This document shows, piece by piece, positions 25,501 through 39,450 of a DNA stretch of 64,000 nucleotides. The notes under the pieces were generated by a model, which was not told where the DNA came from, ran no database searches, and worked only from the letters and a program-made list of their open reading frames with translations. Positions within the stretch are counted from its first letter, which is position 1, and each line of letters starts with the position of its first letter. Source of the DNA: Tyto alba (Eukaryota; Chordata; Aves; Strigiformes; Tytonidae); NCBI RefSeq assembly GCF_018691265.1, contig NW_024881272.1:21565323-21629322 (forward strand), read 5' to 3'. The translations under genes were made by a program, and so were the position numbers.

Positions 25501-28500
25501 TGAAATCATACTAATATAAATAATGTTGGCCATGTTCAAACTCAAATGTCCTGTACCTAGATTAAGATAGCTAGAATGGCAAGTCTGACTTTGTGCAAAT
25601 GATACTGTAAATGTGACAGATATATATATTTATTTCTTTTAGTAATGGATTGGTTTTTGCACTGGTATTGTGCTAGTGATAGATATTCTACAGTTACACA
25701 ATTCTTTATAGCTTTGTTTGCTTGTATTCTTGGCAGATGGAGTGCAGAGTTGTAAAAGAACTGGAGTAAGAGAACTATGACTTTTTGGCACAGTTCACAC
25801 CATAGCACATCAGGGAAAAGAAATGAAAGAAAATGGCAAAGAAAATCTTAAAAGAAGAAACTTTTATATTGGTCTGCCATGCCACAAATCCCAAGATAGC
25901 TGAAAAGAGTTTCCTTTATAGACTCCAGCATTAATTAAAGCTGAAAACCTGTGAAAAAAAAATATGTCTCTGTTACAGGATTCCCTATGAATTCTGCAGC
26001 AAATTCAGACTTGACAAAACATTATAGTATAACATCATTCACACTCATATAAGAGCTTGACAGTATCCTGTATGTAGGTCTGAATGCACGTATATTTCAG
26101 GTGTGAACCTACCAAACTAACAAGAATTTAACCATCCTATCTCCATTAGAACCAGCTGGCAAAAGTGAACTTTTGCATTATGCAATGCAGGCATGTGCAT
26201 GCAGGAAAGTTGCCTGCTACTGCAATCCTGTCAGCTTCTGCTTCTGTTTTCTCTTATATTGGTTGCAGCCTTTCCTGTTTGATAATTCCCTTTTTATGTT
26301 AATGTAAAATCCACAACTATTGGTATTTCTGTCCTATTCTAAAGATACTTTTTTATCTCAAAGGCCTGACAAACAAGCTTTCATGATGTGAGAAAATAAA
26401 AAATGAATTTATGTCTTTCAAAAACACTTAACACAAAAAAAACACTGTCTAAAATATATTTTCTCTTTCTATAGCTCCCCCGATTTCCACCCATTTCAGC
26501 CTCAGTTCACTTAGTTTCTGCTCAGTTACCATGTTTGCCCGATCTATTTGTTTTTATTCCAGAAAACAAGGTATTCTCTGTATTAAGACTTGATGCTGTG
26601 ACTGGAAAAACTATAGACATACAAAGTTGATCCTAAAGGAAGCAATTGCAAAACTTCTGTAGACTTTTGAGAAAACTCAAAATTCAGATCATGCTTTTAG
26701 ACCTGGATCTTACCAATGGAAATATATAACAAGAATACAGTCCTGAATCCTTCTGTCTGAGTTTGTCCTGCCTCCATCTTAAACTCAGACTTTACATTCA
26801 AATTAACTTGGAATTAATTGAGATTTCGATAATTTTGGATCATCTAGCTATAAATGCAACAGCAAACAAAACATATCCAGTTCTGGAAACTATTTTTAGG
26901 TGGTATTCATGCTTACTGAGGAGACTGGTATTACTGGAGATATTGTTTTATTTGTACTGCCGTAGATAAAACAACTGAAAATTATCAATTCAATTAATCT
27001 GTATAATATTCATCAGGTAACAGCACAGAACAGATAATTGTTCTCATTCCCTGCAACAAAGTAGTATTTGGTTGATCAAGGGATTGGAAAGGGCTTGTTC
27101 AGTTTAATTCCTGGAAATGAGTATGAGAATGGACACACAAGCTAAATTACAGAGTGAAAAAAGGATGACATTATTAAAAAGGCTTTAATATCCATTTTGT
27201 TTCCAGTCCACATAATAAGATATCAATTTAACAAGCATATTAATTACCTGAACAATAATTTGCCAAAGTATATTAAACAAAAAGTATGAAAAAACCTCAC
27301 TGTAATAAATTTTGGGGAAATATGGATGAAATGCACATGAAGCAATAGTAATATAAAAGTTTGATAAAAACTTTTGAAAAGGGTTTCCAGGAAACTGTCA
27401 GGGAGCAGGCAGTGACCAAAACTTGAAGTAGTAACTTGCGGGACTGATCTTTCATCTCAGCTGTCTTTTCGTGGGAAGTTATAATAATGTTTTTAGAAAG
27501 GATTCAACCTGAATATCTTGAGCTCTTCACACCATATCCATCAAATCTTCACTTCTTCCTTGGCATGCACACAATTTTTCTGCTCAATATCACTCATTTC
27601 AAAGTGTCTGACCATTAGAAAGAATATTTTATGATTGATGTGCTAAGTTGTAATACTACTTTGCAAAGCCTGTTTTAATATTTACCATATATCTTTGATA
27701 ATACAAGGATCTTCATGCTATCATTATTGTTATTATTATTGAAATATAAATTACAGAAACATTCTGAAAACTGCTCCCCAGATCTAGACCTTCAAATAAC
27801 TTTACTAACATTAATGATTCGCCTTGAGATATGTTGAATAAAGGAATATTGTGCAATTTGATATGTTGGTTTGTTTTCTTAAGAAGAAATTTGAATGAAG
27901 GCTTGATGGACATCAAACAAACAAGTTTGGTTAATATTCTTGTATTACTTCTGACAGAATGGAATGGCCTTAGTAAAGGATTAGTTGTAACAGCCCATTG
28001 ATTTCATATTTGCTGTCTCATATAATCAAATAACTTCATTCACTTCAATTTTTCCATGATTCAGAGCAGAAGTGATAATTCTTTTATGTCAGAACTCTTT
28101 TTCTTTTAATTTCAGGTCCCTCAGTCTCACTGAAGTATCATGGTGAAAATAGTTTTTTTGTTGGTATTTTAAGACAGAATGACCATTTGGTTCAACACTT
28201 TATTTTATTTTCTCTCCTTTGAAATAAATGTTGTCTACATAACTTTATTTACATAAAAGTAAGAACCATTGGTGATTTTACTGTGAATTAATAACTACTC
28301 AAGCTAGAACTGTGAGTTGTAAATCAGGTTTTATACAGGTGTTTCTATAATACCAGTGAAAAAAACACTTTTTCTTAAGAGTTCTCATTTAAAATGTAAC
28401 CCAGAGTACCAGAAAAGCTCTAAGCAAAATATAATATAATAATATAATTACAGCCATTTTCAATAAGTCAGCACTTCTTTTAGTTTTTGTTTTCCCTTCT

Positions 28501-30839
28501 GAACAAATGCAATGTAGGCAATTATTTTAAATTAGGTTACAAGAGAATATTATTTGTGTAACAGAAATAGGTTTCTTATTGTAATTAAGTTTAACGGATC
28601 TTGCTCTGGAGATGAACAGAATCAGTCTTGAAAATACTAGATATCTCCAACTGCAGGTATGTTTGGAGGTTGGATGGCTACATTAATTAAGTCTGCTAAT
28701 GAAGTAGTAAGGATATGATGAGGCAGTAGTTCCCTATACTCTTCACCTATATTTGAAATACACGTAAAAATCTCCACAACCTCCTGTCTTCATAAAAAAT
28801 ATTTCTGGGAAAACTTTGATAAGACTGTGTAACTCCAGTTGAATTGGTTTCTGAAGGGAACAGGTTTATATAGGTTATGTACAACTCTCTAAAAATTCCT
28901 TTCTTTAGATAAAGATGTGTCTATAAATGTTTCAGAACTTGGGTTTATTTTTTGAGTTTTCCAACTTCATTCAATCACTCGGATTTATTTTTTTCTCTTT
29001 GCTATGGACAATGCTTCACCATACTAAATGCTGCTGCATCAAAGAAATTTGACTGAAAAAATGCCACACCAACAAGGAACAATGAGTTCTGCATAAGAAT
29101 CAGATCACCAATGTATGATGAGTGAGTCAGGGGAGGTTGTAAGAGTATCTACATAGGGAAACTTTCTACATAATAGTGATAAACTGTGAAGGTCTACCAC
29201 AGTTCATAAGCTGGACAGAAGAAAAGCAATTATTTTTCTAGAAATGTCCGTAAAGATAAGGGACCAGGACTAGGACTTAAAGGTAAGGTACTAGTGACCA
29301 GATTTGACAACTTACTATTTTTGCTGCTTTACTTCTGATATCTGATGCTCTTCTTTAAACTCAGTCTTCTCGTACTGAGCCTTTCACTTTAATCATTTAT
29401 TGACTCTTGGTAAAAATAAATATAAATAACTAAAACAGAATAAAACCCTATTAACCCAACAAATTAAACAATTCTAGATATATTGGTTTTAAAATTTAAC
29501 TTATCTTGAAACAGTCTTATAACTGGAATGGCTCGTGGCTCTTTAAGGTTTACATTTGGTAGTGTTAGTATAAGTAAAATAAAATAAAAGAATCTCATGG
29601 AAAACCAAATGTTAAGACAAGATGAAAAAAATGGAGAACAAGTAAAAATAACAGAGAATAAGTTATTTTAGAATGAGAGGGATCCACTGACATAAACAGT
29701 ATGAGTTTTGGTGTGAGACAGTAGGAATTGGGCAAGATGCTTAACAAAAGGAAAAAAAGAGAGATGTACAGAGGAAAAAAAAATAGTTGAGTTTAAGTAG
29801 GTATGGGTGGTTGGGGCTCTGATAGAGAGCAAAGAATTAAACTACTTTTCTGACAATGTTCTCTTTTCCCTTTGCAAAAAGCATGGGGTGTGAAGGTAGA
29901 AAACAAACAAACAGAAAAATAACTTCAAATTTTGGCAGACATGCAGGAGAAAACCCATGAAGTTTCATACTAGATATAACCAAAATAACTGGTTAATCTA
30001 AATAGCATGTAAACCTGCCCCAGTCTGATCACAAGGAGAGGGTAAAATATATTGACATTAAGGTAATTTTAAAGTCAGGCAGAACTTTAAAGAACTGTGT
30101 TTATAAAGTGCCTTTGGGAGCTATTGCTGAACATTTCTTTCTTATTGCTAAGCATTATTTTGCTTCTGTGTATAGATATACTAAGCTTTTCTTTCACCTG
30201 AGAGATTTAGGCTAAATCTTCGAGATGACAATCAGCACTAGGTGCAGAGAAAGAGATACTCATTCTAAGTGATCAGGTTCACAAACCAGAAATATAGTCA
30301 CATTATCATGGACCATTTAGCCACACTGTATTAGTCTGTTTGGAGCTGTATTTTATTTCTGATAGTACCCACATTGTGCAGTTTAAGCTAACAAAATGTG
30401 TGTTTATGTACATATCTTTTCTGGCCATGTATATTTGCCCTTAGAAAGCCCCTCTCAGGACCTCCATTAATAGCATGTTTGCTATTAGTTGCAGTTGTTA
30501 CTAACTGATTTCATGTCATTGATAAAGCATCTTCCAGAATACTTCAGTAACGCTTGTGAAGGACATAATTTTTCTTATTCTGATCTAACCTTATTGATCC
30601 TCTCCTGAGAGGAACAGTGCCCATCACAGCTTTATGGGACCATTCAAACAATCTAAGAATGATTTATACTGCCCTTAAGTAAAAAGACATCAAGACTTGT
30701 TACTCGCATACTGAGATTTTCTCTGTGATCTCAAGATGTCAAAATACTAAACACAAGTCAAGACATTCCTGAGTAATGGAAAGTACTGCAAAACTTATTA
30801 GGCTTCATGTTATAATTGGGTGATGCTTCTACTTAACGT
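22501..30839. other. Gene-free AT-rich sequence
   Basis: More than 8 kb with no ORF above 93 codons, no recognised repeat and no long homopolymer. I see nothing distinctive in it. Confidence 0.6.
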
Positions 30840-31080
30840 GCAATTTATTTTATTCAATATTGATAAGAATTAATGGATGATGTATTTGATTCAAGGCTTT
30901 GATACAAATGTAGAGTCTTAATTAACAAGTGATATATTTGATGCAGTGAATAATGCATCTGATTTAATAGAGGATGCACTGTATCTGCAGCTGAAGGTGA
31001 TTGGTCTTTTTAGCAAAAGATTAATTCATTTCAGAAGATGATGTATCACTTTCAATATGAACTAAATCAAATTGGTAATA
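30840..31080. promoter_or_regulatory. AT-rich block with recurring GATG/TTTGAT words
   Basis: Related words recur within 200 bp: GATGATGTATTTGAT (30,876), GATATATTTGATGC (30,931), GCATCTGATTTAATAG and GAGGATGCACTG (about 30,955-30,985), then AGATGATGTATCAC (near 31,035). They are irregularly spaced, so this is not a tandem repeat. It could be clustered binding sites or chance in AT-rich DNA. Confidence 0.2.
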
Positions 31081-31082
31081 CC

Positions 31083-31099
31083 TTTTTTTTTTTTTTTTT
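31083..31099. repeat. T17 homopolymer
   Basis: Seventeen T followed by GTAG. It resembles a polypyrimidine tract plus acceptor, but no ORF or donor downstream supports an exon. Confidence 0.95.
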
Positions 31100-31455
31100 G
31101 TAGTGTGCAAAGTAGCACAAGGAACAAGTTTGCCCTCAAGTGGACTTCAAAGGCAGATCATACCTCAAGGTACCAGGAAGGTTGAATCAGTGGTTAATTT
31201 ATTCATTCCATGAGAGGGGTGGAACCAAGTTCTAATAAGGCACTGCTTCTCACACAACCTTTGTTTTATTTCTAAGTAAAATTATAATAAATTTATTTAA
31301 TTAAAGATCCCCAAAAGTGTAATAATCTTTTTATGAACAATAATTGACAATAATACCTGAATGATTCAAGGCACAGAAGCTATTTGAACTTGAGACATTC
31401 ATGAGGTAACAGAAAGAGGAAGTGCATCTTTAAGCATGTATTTTCCTTGGGTCAC

Positions 31456-31474
31456 AAAAAAAAAAAAAAAAAAA
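31456..31474. repeat. A19 homopolymer
   Basis: Nineteen A after GGGTCAC. No retroposon body recognised beside it. Confidence 0.95.
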
Positions 31475-32894
31475 TCAGCAAATTTGACAGTATGTGCTTT
31501 TATTTTATAAATTCATCTCATCAACACCACTTCTACATTTTGTAAATTTGGGAAACTGTTACTTATTTGCTAAATCATCAGTGGGAGAGCTTCAGTTTAG
31601 ATCACTGGAGTTTTCAACTCCTGTATATAGATAACTATCCAGGTTTATCACATTGAAAACACAGGAAGGCTATTTGGAGTCAATATTCCATTTCCACTTT
31701 CTGTAACGTGAAACCTCTGTGTTCACTTATTATTCTATCAAGCCTTTATTTTTCTGTTCACATCTCCATAAATTCAATACTCTATGATTTTAATCTAATA
31801 TGTTGACAAGTGAAAATGACCCAGGTTCAAGACAACGCCAGCTAGTTTTTTAAATTACATATTTAGAACCAAAAAAGTATTAGGATATGCATGTATAACC
31901 CAATGAGTATATAATGGCTGTCATACTAGTGCATAATACCCCTAGTAATTTAATTATAAACATCTGACTGTTTGGTATTTAAACAGGAAAATGACTGTTT
32001 AAGCACTATGCAGTTAAAGAATAATAAACCTTCTGGCATATTCTTTGTTCAAAATGTTACACTCAAAAATAAGATCATGAGAGATTCACCAGCAATGAAA
32101 CACTATTCTGAAGTAAACTGATTTTATATTTCTAAACATATGATGGATCTTATCTCTGTTTTGTAGCTATACATTCAGTTTAGTGTATACCAAAGTTACA
32201 AACTAAAAGTAAACCAAGAATTTTTTTTCAAATTTTTAATCCTTGTTTCAATTTTTCACCCAAAAGTAAAACCTTCCCATAGATTCACAGCACCAAGAGT
32301 AGCATTGATAAAAAGTTATAACTTTAAAACATAACTTAATTTAAAAATAAAAAGTTGGATCGTACTGAATTAGGTTTTTCACAACATAAAGGAAATAAGT
32401 ACATTTGAATGATGCATAGAAAACAAAGGATAGCGTATGAAGTAGGAAAAGATTTACAGGTCATAGCTTTTGACAGATCATTACATCTACTTCTGCAACC
32501 CAAACTTGCTGTGTGAGATAAATCATTGAAAATTATTATAAAATTGTATCTCTCTGGCCCACATTAACTCTTAACAGGTGATTTCAAATCATAAAAAATT
32601 ATGGGTTATCCATAACTATAGACTCAATCTATTATGCTCCCCTTTTCAGTGATCAAAAATATTAACAACAAAGTTCTAAAGTTAAGAATACTATGCAATG
32701 ACAAGTATATGTTACTATATCATACATGGTAAATGATTCAAGGTGCTAAAAAATTAGTTAAGCATGTCTTCTTCCACTTCCCAACTCTTAGTAGCAAAAT
32801 GCTCCTCCAGGAATAAAAATGAGAAAAGGTGGCATAGTATTATCCACTTTCCGCTGTATGAGATACAGAATAAGAAAAAAAGTAAATAGAGGTA

Positions 32895-32917
32895 AGAATG
32901 TTTCCATGGAGTGTAAA
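32895..32917 (+). repeat. Dispersed 23-mer, copy 2
   Basis: AGAATGTTTCCATGGAGTGT plus AAA, the partner of 9,667-9,689. It could be a fragment of an unrecognised old repeat or a chance match. Confidence 0.6.
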
Positions 32918-33300
32918 TTACTCTGTCAGTCTTGCACGAAATGCTGTTTGTCCTCTTGATGTGGCTTTAGAAGCAAGAATGTACTACTCTTTATAGGACT
33001 GCAGAGGGTGTAGCCTAGTTTTGTGTGTATACCAGCTATATAACTGCTCTTCCTGTGGTTCTGAATTACAATGTTTCGGTTTGGTGACAGATTAGAAAAG
33101 TATTTTGAAATTTACAGCAAGTGTCTTGTACCTTCTTGTTGTTAGTTGTCCAACTAGTAGAGAGCTTCTAGAATTCATAAATTCAGGCCACTGTTTGAGG
33201 TGGTAATCCATTAGAAGTTAAGATGAATACATGATAGTAGTTTTCCAGATACTGGCTGTGGATAAAGGATGAGGAAAGATATGCTCTTAATGGTTACAGA

Positions 33301-33355
33301 GAACCCCTAGATACCACAGGATGTGTTCAGGGGTTCCTGGATATGTGAACCCCTG
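33301..33355. repeat. Three-arm inverted repeat (GAACCCCT / AGGGGTTC)
   Basis: CAGGGGTTC (33,328-33,336) pairs perfectly with GAACCCCTG (33,347-33,355) across a 10-nt loop. It can also pair over 8 bp with GAACCCCT at 33,301-33,308. This is the same shared-arm layout as at 21.7 kb. Confidence 0.85.
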
Positions 33356-33785
33356 CCTTGGTTCAGGAGTACATCCTTCTCTCATGGAAGAACATGGTTA
33401 TTTTTGGATCCGAAAGTGAAATCTCCTGGGAAATCTAATATTCCATGATTCTTACTTCTCAATAAGCTTGATAAGATGCCTTACTTTTGAATCAAGGGTA
33501 ATCATGACAATGACACTCTTTTTTTTCAATTACCATTGTTTATAATACTGATAGGATTTGAATTTGCCAGAAACTGTATAAGCAAATGTAGGTTATAGAC
33601 AACAAATCAAAACAAATAAAATTGAGTCCTCCTTGGTGCTGGTGGATGTTCGAAGACAGGGCTGCCCATCTGAGGCAATAATAGAGCAGCAGGCAAAGAG
33701 ACCAGGAAGGTGACAAATTAAAAATAGAGAATATATCTTTGTCACATTATTTATGAAGTTAAAAATAGGTATAACATAACAGTAT

Positions 33786-33800
33786 GTGTCCTGAGGACAC
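33786..33800. repeat. Near-palindrome GTGTCCT-G-AGGACAC
   Basis: Seven-base perfect arms around one G. Short and possibly chance. Confidence 0.8.
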
Positions 33801-34817
33801 TTGGGGGCATCAGAGGTGTTGAGATAAAAGGTGGAGGATTGTCATGGGCAGAATCCTGGCATATCCTGTATCCACCACCATCTGTTAGGAGCTGATAAAA
33901 AAGGTCAAAAATCCCTAGGTTTTCTCTCTAACACTGGCAAGTAGTTGACTCACTCCAAAAGGAAAGCCAATAATGAATTAGTGTATGTGTGATATGAATT
34001 ATTATTAGTAGAAGTACTAGTTATATTAACAGTAGTGCTTTGGGGCCTAGGTGCAATATAGGGACCAGGCCAAAATGGTACAGTACAAAAAATACCCATA
34101 AAAGTGATAGATTCAGCAAAACAGATATGGGATGTAGTAAGAAATGCAGACAACAAGCAGAATGAACAGTGCAATTGGCACTAATTTTGCCCTTGCTGAC
34201 TTCCAGCAAAAAGAGAAGTAAAAGAGATGAGATTTAAAAAGAGAATATGGACTAATGAAGAGAAAAGTCATCATGAAGGGGAACTAAGGGGAAATAAAAA
34301 AGCCAATCTGATAATGCTCTTCATACAGGCAGAGTTCACTACCTCTATTTATTTTCTACATTATTTTACCCTCTTCTGTTTTCTCCAGAGGGGCCAGAAC
34401 ACTGCACTGTGTGATATGCATCAGTATTGCTTTTTTTTTTTAAAACCATTTTCTTGAAAAAGGAAGAGAAGAAGATGTAAAAACTTTAAAACATAATTAA
34501 TTTATTTTTATTTTTTTTTTACAAAATGATTTTTTTTCTAGATAAATGAAATTTTGCTTGAAGAATGTTTTTGGATTATGAGATTTGTTGATTTGAGTGA
34601 AGGAAGGATTAGGTTGTCCTTTAAAAATTATTTGGGAAAAATTAAAAATGAAAGTAACTGTAACTTTTTAAAGATTTATTTTTACAATCTAAAATTACTT
34701 CAAGAAATGCAAACTAACTTTGTGTGCAGTGATGCAAAGAATTATATTCAACTTTTTCAGACAATAAAGTATTTAACAACAATTTAACACAATATTATAG
34801 AGAGCTTCTAGGTGGGG

Positions 34818-34940
34818 AAAAAACAAAAACAAAAACAAAAAACAAAAACAAAAAAAAAATTCCCAAACAAAACAAGTAAAAAAAAAACCAAGCCCCCAAA
34901 AAGAAAACAAACAAACAAACAAAACCAAACAAAATCCAAC
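34818..34940. repeat. A/C-only low-complexity tract, (AAAAC)n and (AAAC)n
   Basis: About 120 bp made almost only of A and C on the plus strand. It begins as (AAAAAC)n, is interrupted by TTCCC and AAGTAAAA, and continues as (AAAC)n near 34,910-34,930. Only a handful of T or G occur. The minus-strand ORF across it (F-rich) is an artefact. Confidence 0.9.
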
Positions 34941-37900
34941 AGAACACAATACTAAAAGTGTATGACACTTTCTCAGTGAGTATGAGATTTGAACAAATGC
35001 GCGTATCCATAAAGAATGAAGATGTTAGTTATAACTCTAAAATCACAGGAATGGGGAAAAGAGTTAGGAAGTTTGGAGAGAACAGAACACCAGTCATGAA
35101 GATGGGAAAGAAAAAAGCTCCCTGTTTAACACAAAAGATAGGGGGTGTGTCAAGAAAAGTTGACAGTAAAAGACTACAAGTGATTTTATTCTTTTTCTAT
35201 TCTTTATACTTCTTTTGCTAAGAAGTAACTAGTGTTGGAATTTTTGAAGGGTAGCTCTGATTTCTGTGTCAGGTGTTTTTGAGGAGAAAAATAAAAGATG
35301 GCCTCAGGTCAGAGCTTTGAAAAAGGTATGTTTAAGTTACTGAGGTATCTCATGGAGTCATTTGTGATGTTGAAGACAAAGGGCAGCTGCAGAATTAGGT
35401 TCTACTTTCCTGAAAGTGTAAAAAACCCAAAAATATTATATATCAAACTGTACCAGAGAGGATGCAGCCAAAGGTCTTGGATGTGGCCTACAGACCTCCA
35501 GCAAAACTTATCAAGTACTTACCAAGTATGGCATGCTGGAACTTCAGAATAACACTAGCCTCATGAACACCCAGCTGTGCAAGTTCTACATAGATTTGAG
35601 TTCCTCAGCTTTGTGAGCTTTGTTTTTATTATCTGGTAAATACTATAAGGAGTTAAAGAAAATTAATTAAATGAGTAACATAGACAAAATCATTAAAACA
35701 TAGAGAGACATAAAACCATAAAAATTCACTTCAGAATGAATTAAATAGCTTTTCTGAGTCCCTGTATATGGTTTATCTAGTAGAATTCTGCTATTTTGAA
35801 ATGCCAGATTGATGTTTGCCAGAGCTTTCCAACATCTGTTTTTCCATTTTTAAAATTCTTATTGCTGTGAAGATATATAATAATACTTAACATCTTGAGT
35901 CTAGTTTGATGAGAAGGAAGTTATTCCAGGAAATCTACAAGTAGGTTGTTTGAGCAAAACCCAAGCTGAAATTTCCAATCAAGGAAAACATCTAAAGACA
36001 CACCTCTCTGGCAAAAATTAAAGTCCTTTTATGGAACTAGGATCTTTTTGTAATTAATGTGAAAAAATATTCTGAATAAGTTCTTTAGGATTACATGTAA
36101 TATTTTAATATTAAGTCTAAATTAATCAGATCTGAAATTCACTTCAAAGCAATTAATAATCATCTTAACAGTTTAATAAAAAATTAACAGTATTTTCTGA
36201 TTTTTGTTCAGTTAGAGTACAAACAGCAAAAAACACCTCACCATGGGGAAATGCGAAAATAATGTCATGTTCTCCTCATTGAAAAACAGATAAGAAAATT
36301 GCACATGTCATGAAGACACAGGCAATTAGTAAAAGTAGATAAAAAGAGGTTTGTGGATAGTGGTACAATCTTTATGACTTTGTGTGTCTTCAAAATAGTC
36401 ATCAGCAGAGGCTCGGAGGCATATGGGAATCTATTTTATAACACAGGATTAAAGTTATGCCAGGTGAAGTATTTTCAGAACAGGGTTACTAAGGGGCATA
36501 AGAGAGTTTAAGCTACCAGAAAATAGGAGAAATAATTGTTAAACCTATTAAGTAGGAATACTGGTAGGAGAGAATTAGAGTGGAAAAGATGGTCAGAATG
36601 ACCTGATATTAAACAGGAAAGAAGGATAAGGTTTACTTTAATTAATGTCATGCTTTATTTAAGATAGAGGTTATGCAATGTCATTAGGAAATACTAATCC
36701 ATAATTGTTGAATAGAAATGTTAGAGAACTGTTTTAGTATTATTTTTATGGAGTTCAGTTGTTACAATTTGTTCTGACCTCAGGTGTTCCCACCTGCCTC
36801 CCAAGTGAAATTACAAAAGCTGACACATTCCTCTCAATTTAGTCATTCTTCTCCATTTAAAGAGGTAGAATACTACAACTACTCCAGCCAAATGGGGAAG
36901 TCCAATGCTACAGTTCATTGTGATTTCTTGGCAGTCCACTAAAAACTGAACCCCTCTCTGTAATCTTCTTTTGCATTTGTTGAATAAACTCATTATTGCA
37001 ACTAATACTGAATATCAGAAATAATAGCAGGGTGGGATAACCTGGCAGAAGCAAACATGGAAATGAAGAACAGAATGGTGTGTGAAGAGTAAAGGTCCCT
37101 GATAGAAACTGTTTGCTCTTGAAGGTACTGAGATTATTGAGAACAGACTGAATCAAATCCTCTTAGAGCAGAGCTAAATATTGCAAATCATTAATTATAC
37201 TAATTATGTAATGAAAAAAAACCAAGAGAATTTTATCTTGAAACAAAACAATAGCCCTCTTCAAAAATGTACTGCTAATCAATCTCTTCTGTGGATTAAA
37301 CCATATGAGATAAAAACAGGCATGAAGACAGCCCTTCTAATTGGAATTAATGACTTCAATAAGCAACAATTCAGCAAGTAAACTTGGATGTGCACATCAA
37401 CATAGAGGGATACCAAAGATTTTGCATATTTTAAAAAGACCTCATGAGAGAATCACAATTTTATTTCAGTGTAGAATAAGCACTAAACTTTTCTTTCCAA
37501 GAGCTAACTCTTGTCTCAATTGTGATTCATGCTGTCAGATTTAATCACCATTCCATACTATATGGACCTGAGATTATTCATCTGGATACAATTGATTTAA
37601 ATTGTAGTTCAGTTCAGATTAGCACTAGTTCACAGATTTCTATAAAGACAAGTGTCACTACACTTTCTCTTTGTTTCGCTAGAAAATTTTGTTTTAATTA
37701 TGTTATCCTATTCCTCTACCACAGAGAATTTGCTAATTATTTTATTCAAAAAAATAAATAACAGTCTATATGAACTTAAACACAAGAGCTGCATTAAGAA
37801 ATACTTATTTATCCAATTACTCCCCTAAAACAAATCAGTTTACTCCACTTAAGTTTTTATTTATTGTCACATATGCATATGCTCATTATCATATCACAGT

Positions 37901-39339
37901 GAAGTCGAACCACTAAACTGAGATGAAGAGTCCAGGAAACTATTTACAACCATTTTAGAGAATCTCAATGTTTCTGAAAAACTCTGCTAAAATTTCTCCT
38001 TATAAAAACAGGGGAATAACATTAGGTGCTACTATTTATGCAGTAATTCACTGTCTGGCATGTTCTTATGATCTGAATCAGATTACTTCTTATATTGCAG
38101 CCCTTATTGAAACAAAAAAAAAGTTGGGGTGGGTTGAAAGGGGAGGGATGGAGAAAGAATCCATTAAACAGAATCAATGACAATGCCTACAGGGTCTGAA
38201 AATATAGGGACAATTTTTTGTTTCATTCTGGAAAAATTTGTTAAAATTTGTCTTATGACAAAATCTCCCTCTCCTCAGAAATTCCACAGCTTTCAGTATC
38301 ATTTCATTCATCTCCCAAGGATTGCAGGTTTAACATAATTGAAACTTTAATCAAAAGTGAAAAAGGAGTAATAATTTTTTGCTATATTTTTTTTTTTCAT
38401 AGGAGCCATCTTTGTTATTATGGTCTAGACATAATAAATCTTGCAGATGTATCTTTTTCCAAACTTTCTGACAAATTCCAGAGCATTTTATTCTGGATTT
38501 TTTAATTATTCTTTCATTTTTTAATGCTACATAACTGCATGCTTTGAAACATTCAATTCTAAGAAATTTTATTAGAGACAATCAAAATACTGCACTTCAA
38601 TCTTGAGGAAAAAGGACACAGTTTCCCTCCTTTTGACGTAAGAACATTTTCCTGTCTTCCACAAATAACTGCAATATTTCATTTGGTTTACAGCTTATGG
38701 TGTGAGAAATGGTATAAGTGAGGTTTTATCACTGTTTAATTACATTAAAGGAACCCAAAGATGCTTCAGTCTCAGGTATTAGTATGTGTTCAACATCACA
38801 ATAAATTTAAGCTCACAAGCATTTATTTAATTATAAATTATTTAGAAACCTTAAACTTATTTAAAATTCTGTTGTTTATTATCCTGCTACCTACAGTTAT
38901 TTTTCATAAAAATAGGAAATTATATTTTAGATTTAAAATTGTAACAATATTTTTCTTAGAAAAGAAATGAGAGATTTTATAAAGAAGGACATTTCATTGT
39001 TAATGATTTCATAGCTAGAAAGGATAAAGCTGTGTTCTTCTCCTATTATCTTTTCTTATTCAATTTCCCCAAACCTTGTGTCTACACTAGTGACCTGAAC
39101 TATGAGAGGTTATTTATAATAGAATTATCAATACTCTTGAAATTTAAAAAATTCAGAACTCAGTGAATGGCAAAGTCTTATGATCTCATGATATATTTTA
39201 TATAGTATATTTTACTGGATGCTATAGAATTTCCAGACACAAAGCTTTAAGCTGAAGTTAAGACTCTGATTTATATCAAGCATCAGCAGAAAAATTATAA
39301 AGAACACTACAGTTTAAAAACAGAAAAATGGCCTTTCAG

Positions 39340-39450
39340 TAGGAAGTGGACTAATGGACTTCTATTCCCAGCTGTCTCCCTAATTTCCTGCCCATCCTTA
39401 AAGAAGCCAGGTTGATCATCACTTTTTCTGAGAATAATAAATATAATTCA
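39340..39450 (+). mobile_element. Possible MIR-like fragment
   Basis: GGACTAATGGACTTCTATTCCC followed by AGCTGTCTCCCTAATTTCC resembles the 'ggactcctgggttctattcccagctctgccactgac' start of sauropsid MIR copies. The matching part is short and the downstream core is not convincing, so this may be chance. Confidence 0.35.

Larger units (their letters stand above)
31475..34817. other. Gene-free AT-rich sequence
   Basis: Unique DNA with the small inverted repeats at 33.3 and 33.79 kb. ORFs are at most 77 codons and unrecognised. Confidence 0.6.

Noticed and set aside
31083..31104. Polypyrimidine tract plus AG resembling a splice acceptor
   Set aside because: No open frame, donor or conserved-looking exon follows.
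34795..35010. Phenylalanine-rich hydrophobic ORF on the minus strand resembling a membrane protein
   Set aside because: It is the translation of the A/C low-complexity tract read in reverse.
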